From Paenarthrobacter aurescens TC1 (GTDB taxonomy: Bacteria; Actinomycetota; Actinomycetes; Actinomycetales; Micrococcaceae): a DNA stretch of 64,000 bases. Within the stretch, counting starts at the first letter, position 1. Every line of letters begins with the position of its first letter. The position numbers and the translations under genes were made by a program. Below are positions 8,907 through 17,206 of this stretch, in pieces. Location: positions 2,976,001 through 3,040,000 of the forward strand of contig CP000474.1 in NCBI GenBank assembly GCA_000014925.1, given 5' to 3'. Under the pieces are notes generated by a model. The model saw nothing but the letters and a program-made list of their open reading frames with translations, searched no databases and was not told where the DNA came from.

Positions 8907-10148
8907 ATGGCACACGAACACATGGTTATCGTCGGAGGCGGGCTTGCCGGCGCTACCGCAGCCAAGACCCTCCGCGCAGAGGGCTATGAAGGTCCCGTCA
9001 CCTTGGTGGCCGCCGAGAACCGGACACCCTATATACGCCCACCCCTTTCCAAGGAATTTCTCCTGGGCAAAGCTGAGGCAGATGCTGCTCTGGTAGTGCC
9101 GGATGACTGGTACGGGGAAAACGACGTCGAGCTTCTCCTCGAAAACCCTGCGAGCCGGATCGAGCCCGCGGATCACGCGGCGGTACTGGCCGATGGCCGA
9201 AGCCTTCACTATTCCAAGCTGCTCCTCGCCACGGGCGCCCGGCCACGAACCATCCCGCTTCCAGGCGCGGACCTTGACGGAGTCATGACCTTCCGAACCT
9301 TCGATGACAGTGTGCGGCTTCAGAACCTCCTCAAGAACGGAGGCAAGAAGGTGGTCATGATCGGCTCCGGGTGGATCGGCATGGAACTGGCGGCAGCAGC
9401 CCGCACGTACGGCAACGACGTCACACTGCTGGGGCTGGAAGACATACCACTGAGTGCCGCCATCGGACCCGAACTGGGTGCATACTTCCAGCGGCTCCAC
9501 GAAGATCAGGGCGTCACCTTCCGCCTTCCGGCCAGCGCTGCCGGAATTGACGGACAGAACGGCAGCGCGACGGCGGTCCGCACCAGTACCGGCGAAACGC
9601 TGCCCGCCGATGTTGTGATCGTTGCCGTCGGCGTCGTACCGGACACAGCACTCGGCGAAGCCGCAGGGCTTGCCATCCGCAATGGAATACTGGTGGATGC
9701 CGGGCTGAGGTCCAGCGCACCGGATGTGCTGGCTGCAGGAGATGTAGCCAACGCACTCCACCCGTTTACCGCCGAGCACCATCGCAGCGAACATTGGGCC
9801 AACGCGCTCAACGGCGGCAAGGTAGCTGCAAAGTCCATGATGGGCCAGGATGCCCAACTGGACGTGGTGCCGTACTTCTATACGGACCAGTTCACCCTCA
9901 GCATGGAGTACTCGGGCTTTCCCTCCCTGACCTTCGGAATCACGCCGGTAATCCGCGGCTCGCTGGATGACGGCAGCTTTATCGCTTTTTGGTTGAGGGA
10001 GGGGATGGTAGTTGCGGGAATGAGCGTCAACCAGCGCCGGGTTCAGAAGCCAATCAAGGCGTTGATTTCCACCCGCACCCCTGTGAACGTCACCAAGCTG
10101 ACGGATCCCGGGGTGCCGCTGGACGAGCTGCAGCCCGGTGAGCAGTAG
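8907..10148 (+). CDS. FAD-dependent NAD(P)H oxidoreductase, ferredoxin-reductase-like
   Basis: 413 residues of the pyridine-nucleotide disulfide oxidoreductase/ferredoxin reductase family (AIF/ThcD-like). FAD-binding GGGLAG at 10-15, the family segment [14 protein letters not shown] at 41-54, NAD(P)-binding GSGWIG at 153-158, second FAD motif LAAGDVAN around 270, and a C-terminal reductase domain. It probably passes electrons from NAD(P)H to a ferredoxin or a monooxygenase; no ferredoxin gene is adjacent. Divergent from mnmA and tail-to-tail with iscS with only 3 nt between stops. Control by the 8870-8894 dyad links it to the Cys-containing regulator. Confidence 0.9.
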   Translation: MAHEHMVIVGGGLAGATAAKTLRAEGYEGPVTLVAAENRTPYIRPPLSKEFLLGKAEADAALVVPDDWYGENDVELLLENPASRIEPADHAAVLADGRSLHYSKLLLATGARPRTIPLPGADLDGVMTFRTFDDSVRLQNLLKNGGKKVVMIGSGWIGMELAAAARTYGNDVTLLGLEDIPLSAAIGPELGAYFQRLHEDQGVTFRLPASAAGIDGQNGSATAVRTSTGETLPADVVIVAVGVVPDTALGEAAGLAIRNGILVDAGLRSSAPDVLAAGDVANALHPFTAEHHRSEHWANALNGGKVAAKSMMGQDAQLDVVPYFYTDQFTLSMEYSGFPSLTFGITPVIRGSLDDGSFIAFWLREGMVVAGMSVNQRRVQKPIKALISTRTPVNVTKLTDPGVPLDELQPGEQ

Positions 10149-10151
10149 GAC

Positions 10152-11384
10152 CTAGGAAGGTTCCGACGTGCCCTGCCGAGCCACCGTTGCTGCTGTTTGA
10201 ATGCTGGATTCATGACCGGCCATTCCAGCCTGCCGGGCCCTCAGGCATGCCTCTGGCAGGGCCTTCAAGAGCGCGTCCACATCTGCATCGGTGGAGCTGT
10301 GCCCCAGCGTAAAGCGCTGGGCGCCGCGTGCAGTATCTTCATCGAGGCCCATGGCCAGGAGGACGTGCGAAGGCCGGGGAACCCCTGCCGTGCACGCCGA
10401 CCCCGTGGAGGATTCAACGCCTGCCAGGTCCAGGAGAAAAAGCAGTGAGTCGCCTTCACAACCAGGGAAGGTGAAGTGGGCGTTCCCCGGCAGCCGTCCG
10501 TCCCCAGGAGCACCCCTCAGCACCGCGCCCGGGACGGAATCATGTACTCCGGTGATAAGGCGGTCGCGCAACAAGCTGAGACGTTCTTTTTCAACCGGCA
10601 GGTTGGCAGTGACAGCCTCCGCGGCTGCAGCAAAAGCGGCGATTGCGGGAGTATCCAGTGTTCCCGAGCGCACATCGCGCTCCTGCCCGCCGCCGTGCTG
10701 CACCGGCGTCAACTTCACGGCCCTTCCCAGGAGAAGTGCGCCGACCCCCACCGGACCGCCCAGCTTGTGCCCCGAGACGGACATTGCAGAGAGTCCCGAG
10801 CCACGAAAATCCACGGGAATCGATCCGAAAGCCTGGACCGCATCGGAGTGGACCGGGATTCCATGCAGCTTTGCCAGCTCCACAATCTCCGTCACCGGCT
10901 GGATGGTGCCCACTTCATTGTTGGCCCACATCACGGTGACCAAGGCAATTGATTCAGGGTCACGTTGGATTTCCTGCTTGACGACCTCCATCCGAACAGC
11001 GCCGTCGCTATCTACCGGGAGCCACACAACGTCCGCGCCTTCGTGCTTTTCAAGCCATTCGACGGTATCCATGACCGCATGATGCTCGACGGCGGAGCAA
11101 AGGATGCGTGTACGGTGCGGGTTCTCGTCCCGCCTGGCCCAGAACAGTCCCTTCACCGCCAGGTTGTCCGCTTCCGTCCCGCCTGAGGTGAAAATAACCT
11201 CAGATGGGTGCGCCCCGGCTGCCGCTGCCAACGCCTCCCTGGCATCCTCTACCGCTCGCCTCGCGCGGCGCCCCGCGCCGTGAAGCGACGAAGGATTGCC
11301 GGTCCGCGCCAGCTCACGCGTCATCACAGCGAGCGCTTCGGCTGACAGGGGCGTGGTTGCGGCGTGGTCAAGGTATACAGGCAC
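10152..11384 (-). CDS. iscS: cysteine desulfurase, IscS/NifS family
   Basis: 410 residues, PLP-dependent; removes sulfur from cysteine for Fe-S clusters and tRNA thiolation. N-terminus YLDHAATTP, PLP lysine Lys207 in SGHKLGGP, catalytic Cys331 in the mobile loop SSTGSACTAG. GTG start. It lies 26 nt downstream of the ArsR-like regulator on the same strand, so the two are likely one operon. MnmA, its usual sulfur acceptor partner, is 1.4 kb further downstream. The C-terminal 20-25 residues are a variable tail. Confidence 0.95.
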   Translation of the reverse strand: MPVYLDHAATTPLSAEALAVMTRELARTGNPSSLHGAGRRARRAVEDAREALAAAAGAHPSEVIFTSGGTEADNLAVKGLFWARRDENPHRTRILCSAVEHHAVMDTVEWLEKHEGADVVWLPVDSDGAVRMEVVKQEIQRDPESIALVTVMWANNEVGTIQPVTEIVELAKLHGIPVHSDAVQAFGSIPVDFRGSGLSAMSVSGHKLGGPVGVGALLLGRAVKLTPVQHGGGQERDVRSGTLDTPAIAAFAAAAEAVTANLPVEKERLSLLRDRLITGVHDSVPGAVLRGAPGDGRLPGNAHFTFPGCEGDSLLFLLDLAGVESSTGSACTAGVPRPSHVLLAMGLDEDTARGAQRFTLGHSSTDADVDALLKALPEACLRARQAGMAGHESSIQTAATVARQGTSEPS

Positions 11385-11410
11385 CTTGTAATTCTACCGA
11401 CGCCGGGCGC

Positions 11411-12094
11411 TCAGGATTTATTACCAAGGGCAGTGATGCGCGCGCAGCAGTGTCCCGGACCATGGTCCGGATCCGGCACGATGATGCCGGCACTGAGTCC
11501 GGAGGCCGCAGCAGCACCGCTGAGGAACGCGCCGTTCATTGCGCACACCACTTCCGTGTGGTCCCGCGACAAGCGATGGAACGGACAATTGAGCAGGCGG
11601 TATCCCCCGGCGGCGTCCGGCGAGGGGTCATATCCGAGTTCCGAGAGTGCACCCAGGAAATCGCCAGGGCGTCCAACCTCGCTCCCTGCAGCTGCAGCGA
11701 CATCGCGCAACGCTTCCGCCGCCGGCACACCGCCGGCCTGAGAGCGCGTGATCGCCGCGGCCATGAGGTGGCCGGCGAGGTCGTAGTGCCGCTCAGGAAC
11801 AGAGACGCCCACCTCGTCCATGACGGGCCTGTAGAGCTTTGATGGCCGCCCCGACCCTGGCCCCGTCTTCTCAGCGGATTTCCTGAACTCAACCCGCAAG
11901 AGCCCTTCGCGGACCAAACGATCCAAATGGAAGGAAGCCGAACTGCGGGGCACCTCGAGTGCCAAGGCAGCCTGATCCCGACTGACCGCGTCCCCCGTAC
12001 TCAAAACGTACTCATAGAGCCTGCGACGGTTCTCATCGCCCAAGGCAGCAACAGCAGCGATTTTCCGGATCCACGGGAGTTCGGACGTGCCCAT
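11411..12094 (-). CDS. ArsR-like winged-helix regulator with C-terminal cysteine motif
   Basis: 227 residues. The N-terminal winged HTH covers about residues 10-90 (ALGDENRRRLYEYV, then recognition region VPRSSASFHLDRLVREGLL, wing GSGRPSKLYRP). The C-terminal domain has Cys170 and His173 (NCPFH), Cys184 (VCAMNG) and Cys216-Cys217 (GHCCARI). The C-x13-C plus distal Cys layout resembles the cluster-binding SufR family, so an Fe-S or metal sensor is a reasonable inference; true ligands are unknown. It precedes iscS by 26 nt and has a dyad 15 nt upstream of its ATG that fits autoregulation. Confidence 0.85.
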   Translation of the reverse strand: MGTSELPWIRKIAAVAALGDENRRRLYEYVLSTGDAVSRDQAALALEVPRSSASFHLDRLVREGLLRVEFRKSAEKTGPGSGRPSKLYRPVMDEVGVSVPERHYDLAGHLMAAAITRSQAGGVPAAEALRDVAAAAGSEVGRPGDFLGALSELGYDPSPDAAGGYRLLNCPFHRLSRDHTEVVCAMNGAFLSGAAAASGLSAGIIVPDPDHGPGHCCARITALGNKS

Positions 12095-12109
12095 ACACCA
12101 AAGGTATCT

Positions 12110-12134
12110 CTAAAAATAAGAATCGTTGCTTTAG
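12110..12134. promoter_or_regulatory. candidate operator CTAAA-N15-TTTAG (site 2)
   Basis: A 25-bp dyad just upstream of the regulator start codon (12094), with the same half-sites and spacing as the site in the FAD reductase promoter. No strong Shine-Dalgarno sequence is visible between it and the ATG, so it probably lies in the promoter or at the transcript start. Confidence 0.6.
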
Positions 12135-12157
12135 CAGGATCCCGAAAGAGGGCGGGG

Positions 12158-12832
12158 TCAGGACGGTGGAACCACCACGAGGTGCGCCACGGTCTCCGCA
12201 CGCGCTTGGGCCAGGGCGTTGTCATCCGGACATGCCAGGGAGACATACACCGAGGATGCGGGGACGCTGAACAACCTTGCCAGGATAACGGCCGACTGAC
12301 CGCCGGTTGCCGAAGAGGATTCCACACCGAGGAACTCAACACTGTGCTGCGGCTTATCGGAGTCCTGTCCCCAACGCAAGGACGCCGACTTCAGGTTATC
12401 CAGCGCATTGCCGGCATCCAGGTATTTGAAGAGTTCCTTGGTGGAGGACACATCGTCCCCGGACACCACCAGCGGCCCCTGATTGACGCTGACCCTCACT
12501 GCGAGAGTGCAACCGTCCGTCTTCCTGTACCTGGTCTCACCCTGCATTGCGGAATGAACCACGGACCAGCCAGGCACCTCTTCCAACCTCGTGGAGACTG
12601 TGACAGGCTCCCCCGGCGCCAATGCGCCACCTGCCGCCAGCGGCAAATCCTTCGCGGCCACTGCGGCTGCGTCGTGCCCAGGCGTAATGGTGGGCGTCGC
12701 CAGCGTGGATTCCGACGGCGACGGCTTGGGTGCCGCAGGATCCGGCACGTTGACGCTGCAGGCAGCCAGCAAGACGCCTGCGGCTCCGGCGGCAACCAAG
12801 CCGGCCAGCCGTCGTCGAACGTTGTTCGCCAC
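12158..12832 (-). CDS. putative lipoprotein of unknown function
   Basis: 224 residues. The signal peptide MANNVRRRLAGLVAAGAAGV leads to a lipobox LAAC with Cys25; a Pro/Ser/Thr-rich linker follows, then a globular domain with cysteines (DGCTLAVRV, SLACPDD) that could form a disulfide outside the cell. The GTG at 12832 is preceded by a perfect AAGGAG; the frame runs upstream to 12979 but that extension lacks coding character. It is upstream of, and on the same strand as, the ArsR-like regulator (gap 63 nt). I recognise no family. Confidence 0.82.
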   Translation of the reverse strand: MANNVRRRLAGLVAAGAAGVLLAACSVNVPDPAAPKPSPSESTLATPTITPGHDAAAVAAKDLPLAAGGALAPGEPVTVSTRLEEVPGWSVVHSAMQGETRYRKTDGCTLAVRVSVNQGPLVVSGDDVSSTKELFKYLDAGNALDNLKSASLRWGQDSDKPQHSVEFLGVESSSATGGQSAVILARLFSVPASSVYVSLACPDDNALAQARAETVAHLVVVPPS

Positions 12833-12971
12833 TATGTCTCCTTGCCTTGCTGCCGTAGCCACGCTGCTTGAATCTGACTGCCCTCTTCCCGCCGCCCAAG
12901 TAACGCGGCCTATCGCCGCGATCGAGTCTAGCCGTCCGCGGCATGGAGGCTCCGCCGGCACCGCAAACTCA

Positions 12972-13925
12972 CTAGGCAAGTACCCACAGCCCGGCAGGGA
13001 CGAGGTCTACGACCACCGGTAAATCAGCGATGCGCTCGCCGTCGGCGTATGCCACCACCCCATCGGCTTCCAGCCGCACTTTCCGGACGCGCCTGATCTC
13101 CACGGCGGGATGACCGGTATGTTTCCCGGCGAAAACCTTGGGAAACACGGCAAGAAAACGGAGCCTGGACAAAGGCTTCACCACAAACATGTCCAACCAA
13201 CCGTCGTCGGGCACTGCCCCAGGGGTGATCTTCATGCCCCCGCCAATGAACTGTCCGTTGGCCACCGAAATGAGCAAGGCAGGCTGGCTCCACGACACGT
13301 CGTCGGCAGTCACGGTGTAGGTGATCCGCCGGAAAGAGCCCAACTCCCTGAGCATCGCGAGGTTGTAGCGGCTCTTCCCCCGCGGCCATCGCCAGGAATT
13401 GGCCCGTTCGTTGACGGCCGCATCAAAGCCGGCGGAAAGGACGCCGGCGAAGTACGTGGTCCGACCAGCAGAGGTGACCCGCCCGGCGTCGATCCTGCGC
13501 CCGCCTGCTTCCAGCGCGAGCAGTAGCCGGCGGCACGCGGCGGCGGTGTCCTTCAACGGCAAAGCCAACATCCGTGCCACGTCATTACCGGTTCCGCTGG
13601 GAACAATGCCAAGGGGAATGTCCAGCCCGACGAGCGCATTGACACCCAAATGGACCATGCCGTCGCCGCCCACCACCACCAAGGCCTCCACGCCGGTGGC
13701 CAGGGTCAGCTCCACCGCACTCCGCAAGGCGTCGTAGTCATCCGCCTGGAGTACGACGACGTCCCGGCCGGCGGCGCGGAGAAAAGCTGCGGCCTGGTGC
13801 CCGGCATGGCGCGTACGACCAAACGAAGCAGCAGGATTCATGGCGACAACGATCTTCTTCGGCGTACTGGAAGGGTTCTCGGCTGCCGAAGGATTCACAG
13901 CGTGAATTATGCCAGCGGGAACCAC
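12972..13925 (-). CDS. diacylglycerol kinase / lipid kinase family protein (YegS/DagK type)
   Basis: 317 residues of the DAGK-catalytic fold. Core motifs are the N-terminal IVVAMNPAASFG, the nucleotide-binding VVVGGDGMVHLGVNAL, the GIVPSGTGNDVARML glycine-rich loop (PSGTGND is diagnostic) and the C-terminal ADGE segment. Substrate may be diacylglycerol or a sphingoid/other lipid. A GTG at 13925 is used here; a second in-frame GTG at 13898 is possible, and neither has a clear ribosome site. Divergent from the J-domain gene. Confidence 0.88.
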   Translation of the reverse strand: MVPAGIIHAVNPSAAENPSSTPKKIVVAMNPAASFGRTRHAGHQAAAFLRAAGRDVVVLQADDYDALRSAVELTLATGVEALVVVGGDGMVHLGVNALVGLDIPLGIVPSGTGNDVARMLALPLKDTAAACRRLLLALEAGGRRIDAGRVTSAGRTTYFAGVLSAGFDAAVNERANSWRWPRGKSRYNLAMLRELGSFRRITYTVTADDVSWSQPALLISVANGQFIGGGMKITPGAVPDDGWLDMFVVKPLSRLRFLAVFPKVFAGKHTGHPAVEIRRVRKVRLEADGVVAYADGERIADLPVVVDLVPAGLWVLA

Positions 13926-14020
13926 GCGCCCCGTTACCGACGTTCACATAGTGGCTGGATAAACTTGCCAGTACCGCGCCTCTTCAGAAGCGCACCGTCA
14001 CCCTAGAGAAGGGCCCGTGC

Positions 14021-14965
14021 TTGGCCGAGGGCAGCAGTTCGCATTATCAGGTTCTCCGCGTTTCCGTCACCGCAACGGACAAGGAGATCAAAGTGGCCTA
14101 CCGCAAGGCTGCCCGGAAAGCCCACCCCGATCACGGTGGAGAAGCCGAGATGTTCCGACGCGTGACCCTCGCCTACGAAACCCTCATTGATCCCCAACGC
14201 AGGGCCGAGTACGACCGCAGGTACGCCCGTGGAGCCTCAGGCGTGAGCCAGCCGAGGCCGGGCGACTACACCGGCACTGCCGCACCGGGCCCCTCCGCCA
14301 CCACAAACGTCAAGCGACCTCAGGCCCAACGCAACACTGCGGGCGACCCCCCGGTTTACGTTCCGGCATTTGACGACCCCAACGAGGTTCCTCTCATCTC
14401 AGCGGCCGAAGCGGCGCAGCAAGTCCATGGACTCCCCCGCAAAAGGGGCATCTTTGGCGCCGACGCCCGCATCCAACGCGAGATGCGCACGGTCCAGCTC
14501 ATCAGCCGGCAGGTCCTGCCCGCGATTCCCGCTGCGCGGCTCATCAACGGCCTGCGCTCGCCGTCGGATAACAACCACATCGACCATGCCGTCCTGTCCG
14601 GCTACCGGCTGGCCCTCATCGGTTCAATGCTGCTGCCCAAAGGCGCCTACGCCTGGGACGGGAACTCGCTGCGGCACGGCGGACGTTCGGTAGCTCCCCC
14701 GCAACTGGCCCACATAGTCCGCCACATGCAGGACCTTTTCCCCGAGCTCAATGTCACCGGCTGGGTGGTTCTGCACAGCCCTGACGGCAACCTCCATGAA
14801 CCTGTGATCGACCAGTACGGAAAGGGCCAGTCGAGCCATAATGCCGTGGAGGTAGTCAACGGTGCCGGGCTTGCGAGGGGACTTAAGCAATTCCTCAGTT
14901 CGGGGCCGGCGCCGAACACCGTGGTGGTGCCCGTCCTGGCGCGACTGCTTCGCGGAATGCACTAG
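14021..14965 (+). CDS. J-domain protein with C-terminal NERD-like region
   Basis: 314 residues. An N-terminal J domain (residues about 8-70) has the HPD motif at 35-37, which stimulates Hsp70 ATPase. There is no Gly/Phe or zinc-finger region, so it is not DnaJ itself. After a Pro-rich linker (70-125), residues about 148-260 resemble a nuclease-related (NERD) domain around NNHIDHAVLSGYRLALIG, although the usual E-x-K catalytic pair is not evident. TTG start at 14021 preceded by GAGAAGGG. Client and role unknown. Confidence 0.8.
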   Translation: MAEGSSSHYQVLRVSVTATDKEIKVAYRKAARKAHPDHGGEAEMFRRVTLAYETLIDPQRRAEYDRRYARGASGVSQPRPGDYTGTAAPGPSATTNVKRPQAQRNTAGDPPVYVPAFDDPNEVPLISAAEAAQQVHGLPRKRGIFGADARIQREMRTVQLISRQVLPAIPAARLINGLRSPSDNNHIDHAVLSGYRLALIGSMLLPKGAYAWDGNSLRHGGRSVAPPQLAHIVRHMQDLFPELNVTGWVVLHSPDGNLHEPVIDQYGKGQSSHNAVEVVNGAGLARGLKQFLSSGPAPNTVVVPVLARLLRGMH

Positions 14966-15027
14966 TCATCCCCCTGTGCCGTTTCCTGAACGCGGCCATA
15001 CCCGCACGGGCTGACTAAGATGGGACG

Positions 15028-15495
15028 GTGTTCCGCATCCTCTTCCACACTCCAGAAATCCCGGGCAATACAGGCAACGCCATCCGTTTGGCCGCCATTA
15101 CGGGGGCCGAGCTTCACTTGGTGGAGCCCCTCGGCTTTGATTTTTCCGATGCAAAGCTGCGTCGGGCCGGTCTTGATTACCATGATCTCGCCGTAGTTAC
15201 CGTCCATAAGGACATCGAGGCCGCTTGGGCTGCACTCAAGCCGGAACGGGTTTTCGCCTACACCTCCGACGGCGAGACCTCCTACACGGACATCAGCTAC
15301 CGCGAGGGCGACGTCCTGATGTTCGGTCCCGAATCGGTGGGCCTGCCGGACTGGCTCAAGCAGGATCCGCACGTCACCGCCCGTGTCCGCCTTCCCATGA
15401 AGCCTTCTCTTCGCTCGCTCAACCTTGCCAACGCTGCTTCAATCGCCGTCTTTGAAGCCTGGCGGCAGAACGGATTTGCCGGCGCCAAGGTGTAG
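15028..15495 (+). CDS. trmL: tRNA (cytidine/uridine-34 2'-O)-methyltransferase TrmL
   Basis: 155 residues, the minimal SPOUT methyltransferase that methylates the wobble nucleotide of tRNA-Leu. Diagnostic segments: FHTPEIPGNTGNAIRLAA at the N-terminus, LMFGPESVGLP (SAM-binding knot) and the C-terminal LRSLNLANAASIAVFEAWRQ. GTG start; TAAGAT at 15015-15020 lies 7 nt before it, so the transcript may be leaderless. Stands alone upstream of sigK. Confidence 0.93.
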   Translation: MFRILFHTPEIPGNTGNAIRLAAITGAELHLVEPLGFDFSDAKLRRAGLDYHDLAVVTVHKDIEAAWAALKPERVFAYTSDGETSYTDISYREGDVLMFGPESVGLPDWLKQDPHVTARVRLPMKPSLRSLNLANAASIAVFEAWRQNGFAGAKV

Positions 15496-15496
15496 C

Positions 15497-15524
15497 CCAT
15501 CCAACGGAGCCACAGCACCGAATA
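15497..15524 (+). promoter_or_regulatory. SigK-type promoter upstream of sigK
   Basis: CCATCC (15497-15502), a 16-base spacer, CGAATA (15519-15524). This equals the SigK promoter consensus known from mycobacteria (CCATCC-N15/17-CGAATA). It starts right after the trmL stop and would begin transcription about 40 nt before the sigK GTG, which supports autoregulation. Confidence 0.75.
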
Positions 15525-15572
15525 CCTTATGGCAGGACAGTCCCTGCCTTGGACATTCGTTGAGGAGCCTAC

Positions 15573-16289
15573 GTGAGCGCGCTGCAGACCAGGGTGATGA
15601 CAGCAAGCCGCTGCACCGCCGCGCCTTCGACGCAATCCCGTTATGCTGCCGGTTTCAAACGGGACGACATATGCTGGACGGTGATGGACATCCCCAACAA
15701 TCCCGGCCCCCCGGTCTTCGAAGCTACCGGCTCTGCGACTGATCTGAATTCACAGCTGGCTGGCTTGCTCGAACTCGTGGCAGCAGGCGACCAGCAGGCT
15801 TTCGCCGAGTTCTATGGCCTCACCTCGAGGCGTGTCTTCGGTATGGCCAGGCGCGTCCTGATAGACCCTGACCTCAGCGAGGACGCCACCCAGGAGGTTT
15901 ACATCCAGGTATGGCAGGGCGCCGCCAAGTTCGATCGCAGTGCGGGAAGTCCGCTGGCCTGGCTCATGACCATTGCCCACCGCCGGGCCATTGACCGTGT
16001 CCGTGCCGTGCAAGCGGCAACTGACCGCGAAGCTAAATACGGCGCAGCGAGCCAGGACCTGGACCGGGACCTGGTGGCAGAGGAAGCCGACAGCAACCTG
16101 GAGGCCGAAGCGGTCAGCCGGTGCCTCGGGACGCTCACGGACACTCAGCGCGAATCCGTCCGCCTCGCGTATTACGGCGGATTGACCTACCGGGAGGTCG
16201 CCGAGCATCTCGGTGCCGCTGTACCCACCATCAAGTCGCGCATCCGTGATGGATTACTGCGCCTGAAGACCTGCCTGGGGGTGGGTTGA
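15573..16289 (+). CDS. sigK: ECF RNA polymerase sigma factor SigK
   Basis: 238 residues from GTG 15573 (TGAGGAG 5 nt upstream). Region 2 (FYGLTSRRVFGMARRVLID...DATQEVYIQVW) and region 4 (LTDTQRESVRLAYYGGLTYREVAEHLGAAVPTIKSRIRDGLLRL) are complete. The first 37 residues are not conserved-looking, so the ATG at 15684 (201 residues) is an alternative start. Assigned to SigK because the next gene, 1 nt downstream, is an RskA-type anti-sigma factor and because a SigK consensus promoter precedes it. In mycobacteria SigK responds to redox-sensitive RskA. Confidence 0.9.
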   Translation: MSALQTRVMTASRCTAAPSTQSRYAAGFKRDDICWTVMDIPNNPGPPVFEATGSATDLNSQLAGLLELVAAGDQQAFAEFYGLTSRRVFGMARRVLIDPDLSEDATQEVYIQVWQGAAKFDRSAGSPLAWLMTIAHRRAIDRVRAVQAATDREAKYGAASQDLDRDLVAEEADSNLEAEAVSRCLGTLTDTQRESVRLAYYGGLTYREVAEHLGAAVPTIKSRIRDGLLRLKTCLGVG

Positions 16290-16290
16290 T

Positions 16291-17124
16291 ATGAGCGAAA
16301 ACACCAGTGGAGGCTTTATCCGCCGAATGTTTGCCAACGACATCGCCACCGACCTCGCTGAGGGCCGCGTCCTCGAACTGGCGGAAATCTATGCCTTGGA
16401 CGCTGTAAGCGACGACGAACGGGCAATGATCGATGCCTACATCAAGGACGCTCCGGAAGGTCCCGAATTCCTGCAGCGGGTCCACGAAGCCCGCGAGACC
16501 CTGGCAGTCAGCTTCGCGCCCGAAGAAGCGCCGCCCGCAGGGCTCTTTGACAACATTATGGAGCGCATCAGCAACGATGCCGCCAGCCAGCCCCCCGCCG
16601 TGGCGGCAAGCCCCGACGTGGCGGGTCCCGCCGTCGACGACCTCGCAGCCGCGAGGGCGAAGCGAGAGGAACGTACGCGCGCGGGCGGGGCGCGCCGGTG
16701 GATCGTCGGAGCAGCAGCTGCAGCGGTCATTGCACTCGGTGGCATTGGAGTGGGCGCCTATGTCTCGACGCAGAACGACCCCGTCAACCAGGTACTGCAA
16801 GCGCAGGACGTCCAGAAGAAGTCCGCGCCGGTTCCCGGCGGTGGTACGGCCACCATTTCCGCGTCATCAGCCAAGGATTCCTTCGTGGTTCTGATGGATG
16901 GCGTTGCACCCGCCCCAGAGGGCAAGGTGTACCAGTTGTGGACCCTCCCCAAGGACGGCTCTGCCCCTGTACCCCAGGGCACCATGGACGCCGAGACTCT
17001 CTCCAAACCGGCCGTTGTGAAAGGGCTGTCCTCAGCTTCTTCGGTCGCGATTACCGTGGAACCCGCAGGCGGATCAAGCGCCCCCACCACAGACCCGGTC
17101 CTGGTGGTCGGGCTCAGCGCCTGA
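16291..17124 (+). CDS. rskA: anti-sigma-K factor RskA
   Basis: 277 residues. A cytoplasmic N-terminal anti-sigma domain (1-95, ELAEIYALDAVSDDERAMIDAYI) is followed by an Ala/Pro linker, one TM helix (137-158) and an extracytoplasmic RskA domain with the family segment VVLMDGVAPAPEGKVYQLWTLP. It starts 1 nt after the sigK stop, so the pair is translationally linked. It holds SigK at the membrane and releases it by regulated proteolysis, as known for the family. Confidence 0.93.
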   Translation: MSENTSGGFIRRMFANDIATDLAEGRVLELAEIYALDAVSDDERAMIDAYIKDAPEGPEFLQRVHEARETLAVSFAPEEAPPAGLFDNIMERISNDAASQPPAVAASPDVAGPAVDDLAAARAKREERTRAGGARRWIVGAAAAAVIALGGIGVGAYVSTQNDPVNQVLQAQDVQKKSAPVPGGGTATISASSAKDSFVVLMDGVAPAPEGKVYQLWTLPKDGSAPVPQGTMDAETLSKPAVVKGLSSASSVAITVEPAGGSSAPTTDPVLVVGLSA

Positions 17125-17139
17125 CTCTTGACGCTCGAC

Positions 17140-17187
17140 GCGCGACGGCGGCCGTCCCCTCAAGGGACAGCCGCCCGTCGCGCTTTT
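17140..17187 (+). terminator. intrinsic terminator after sigK-rskA
   Basis: A long GC-rich hairpin (GCGCGACGG... pairing with ...CCGTCGCGC, small bulges, loop CTCAA) followed by TTTT. It lies between convergent rskA and gntP. Confidence 0.75.
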
Positions 17188-17206
17188 AACCCGGTTGCTT
17201 CCGTAG

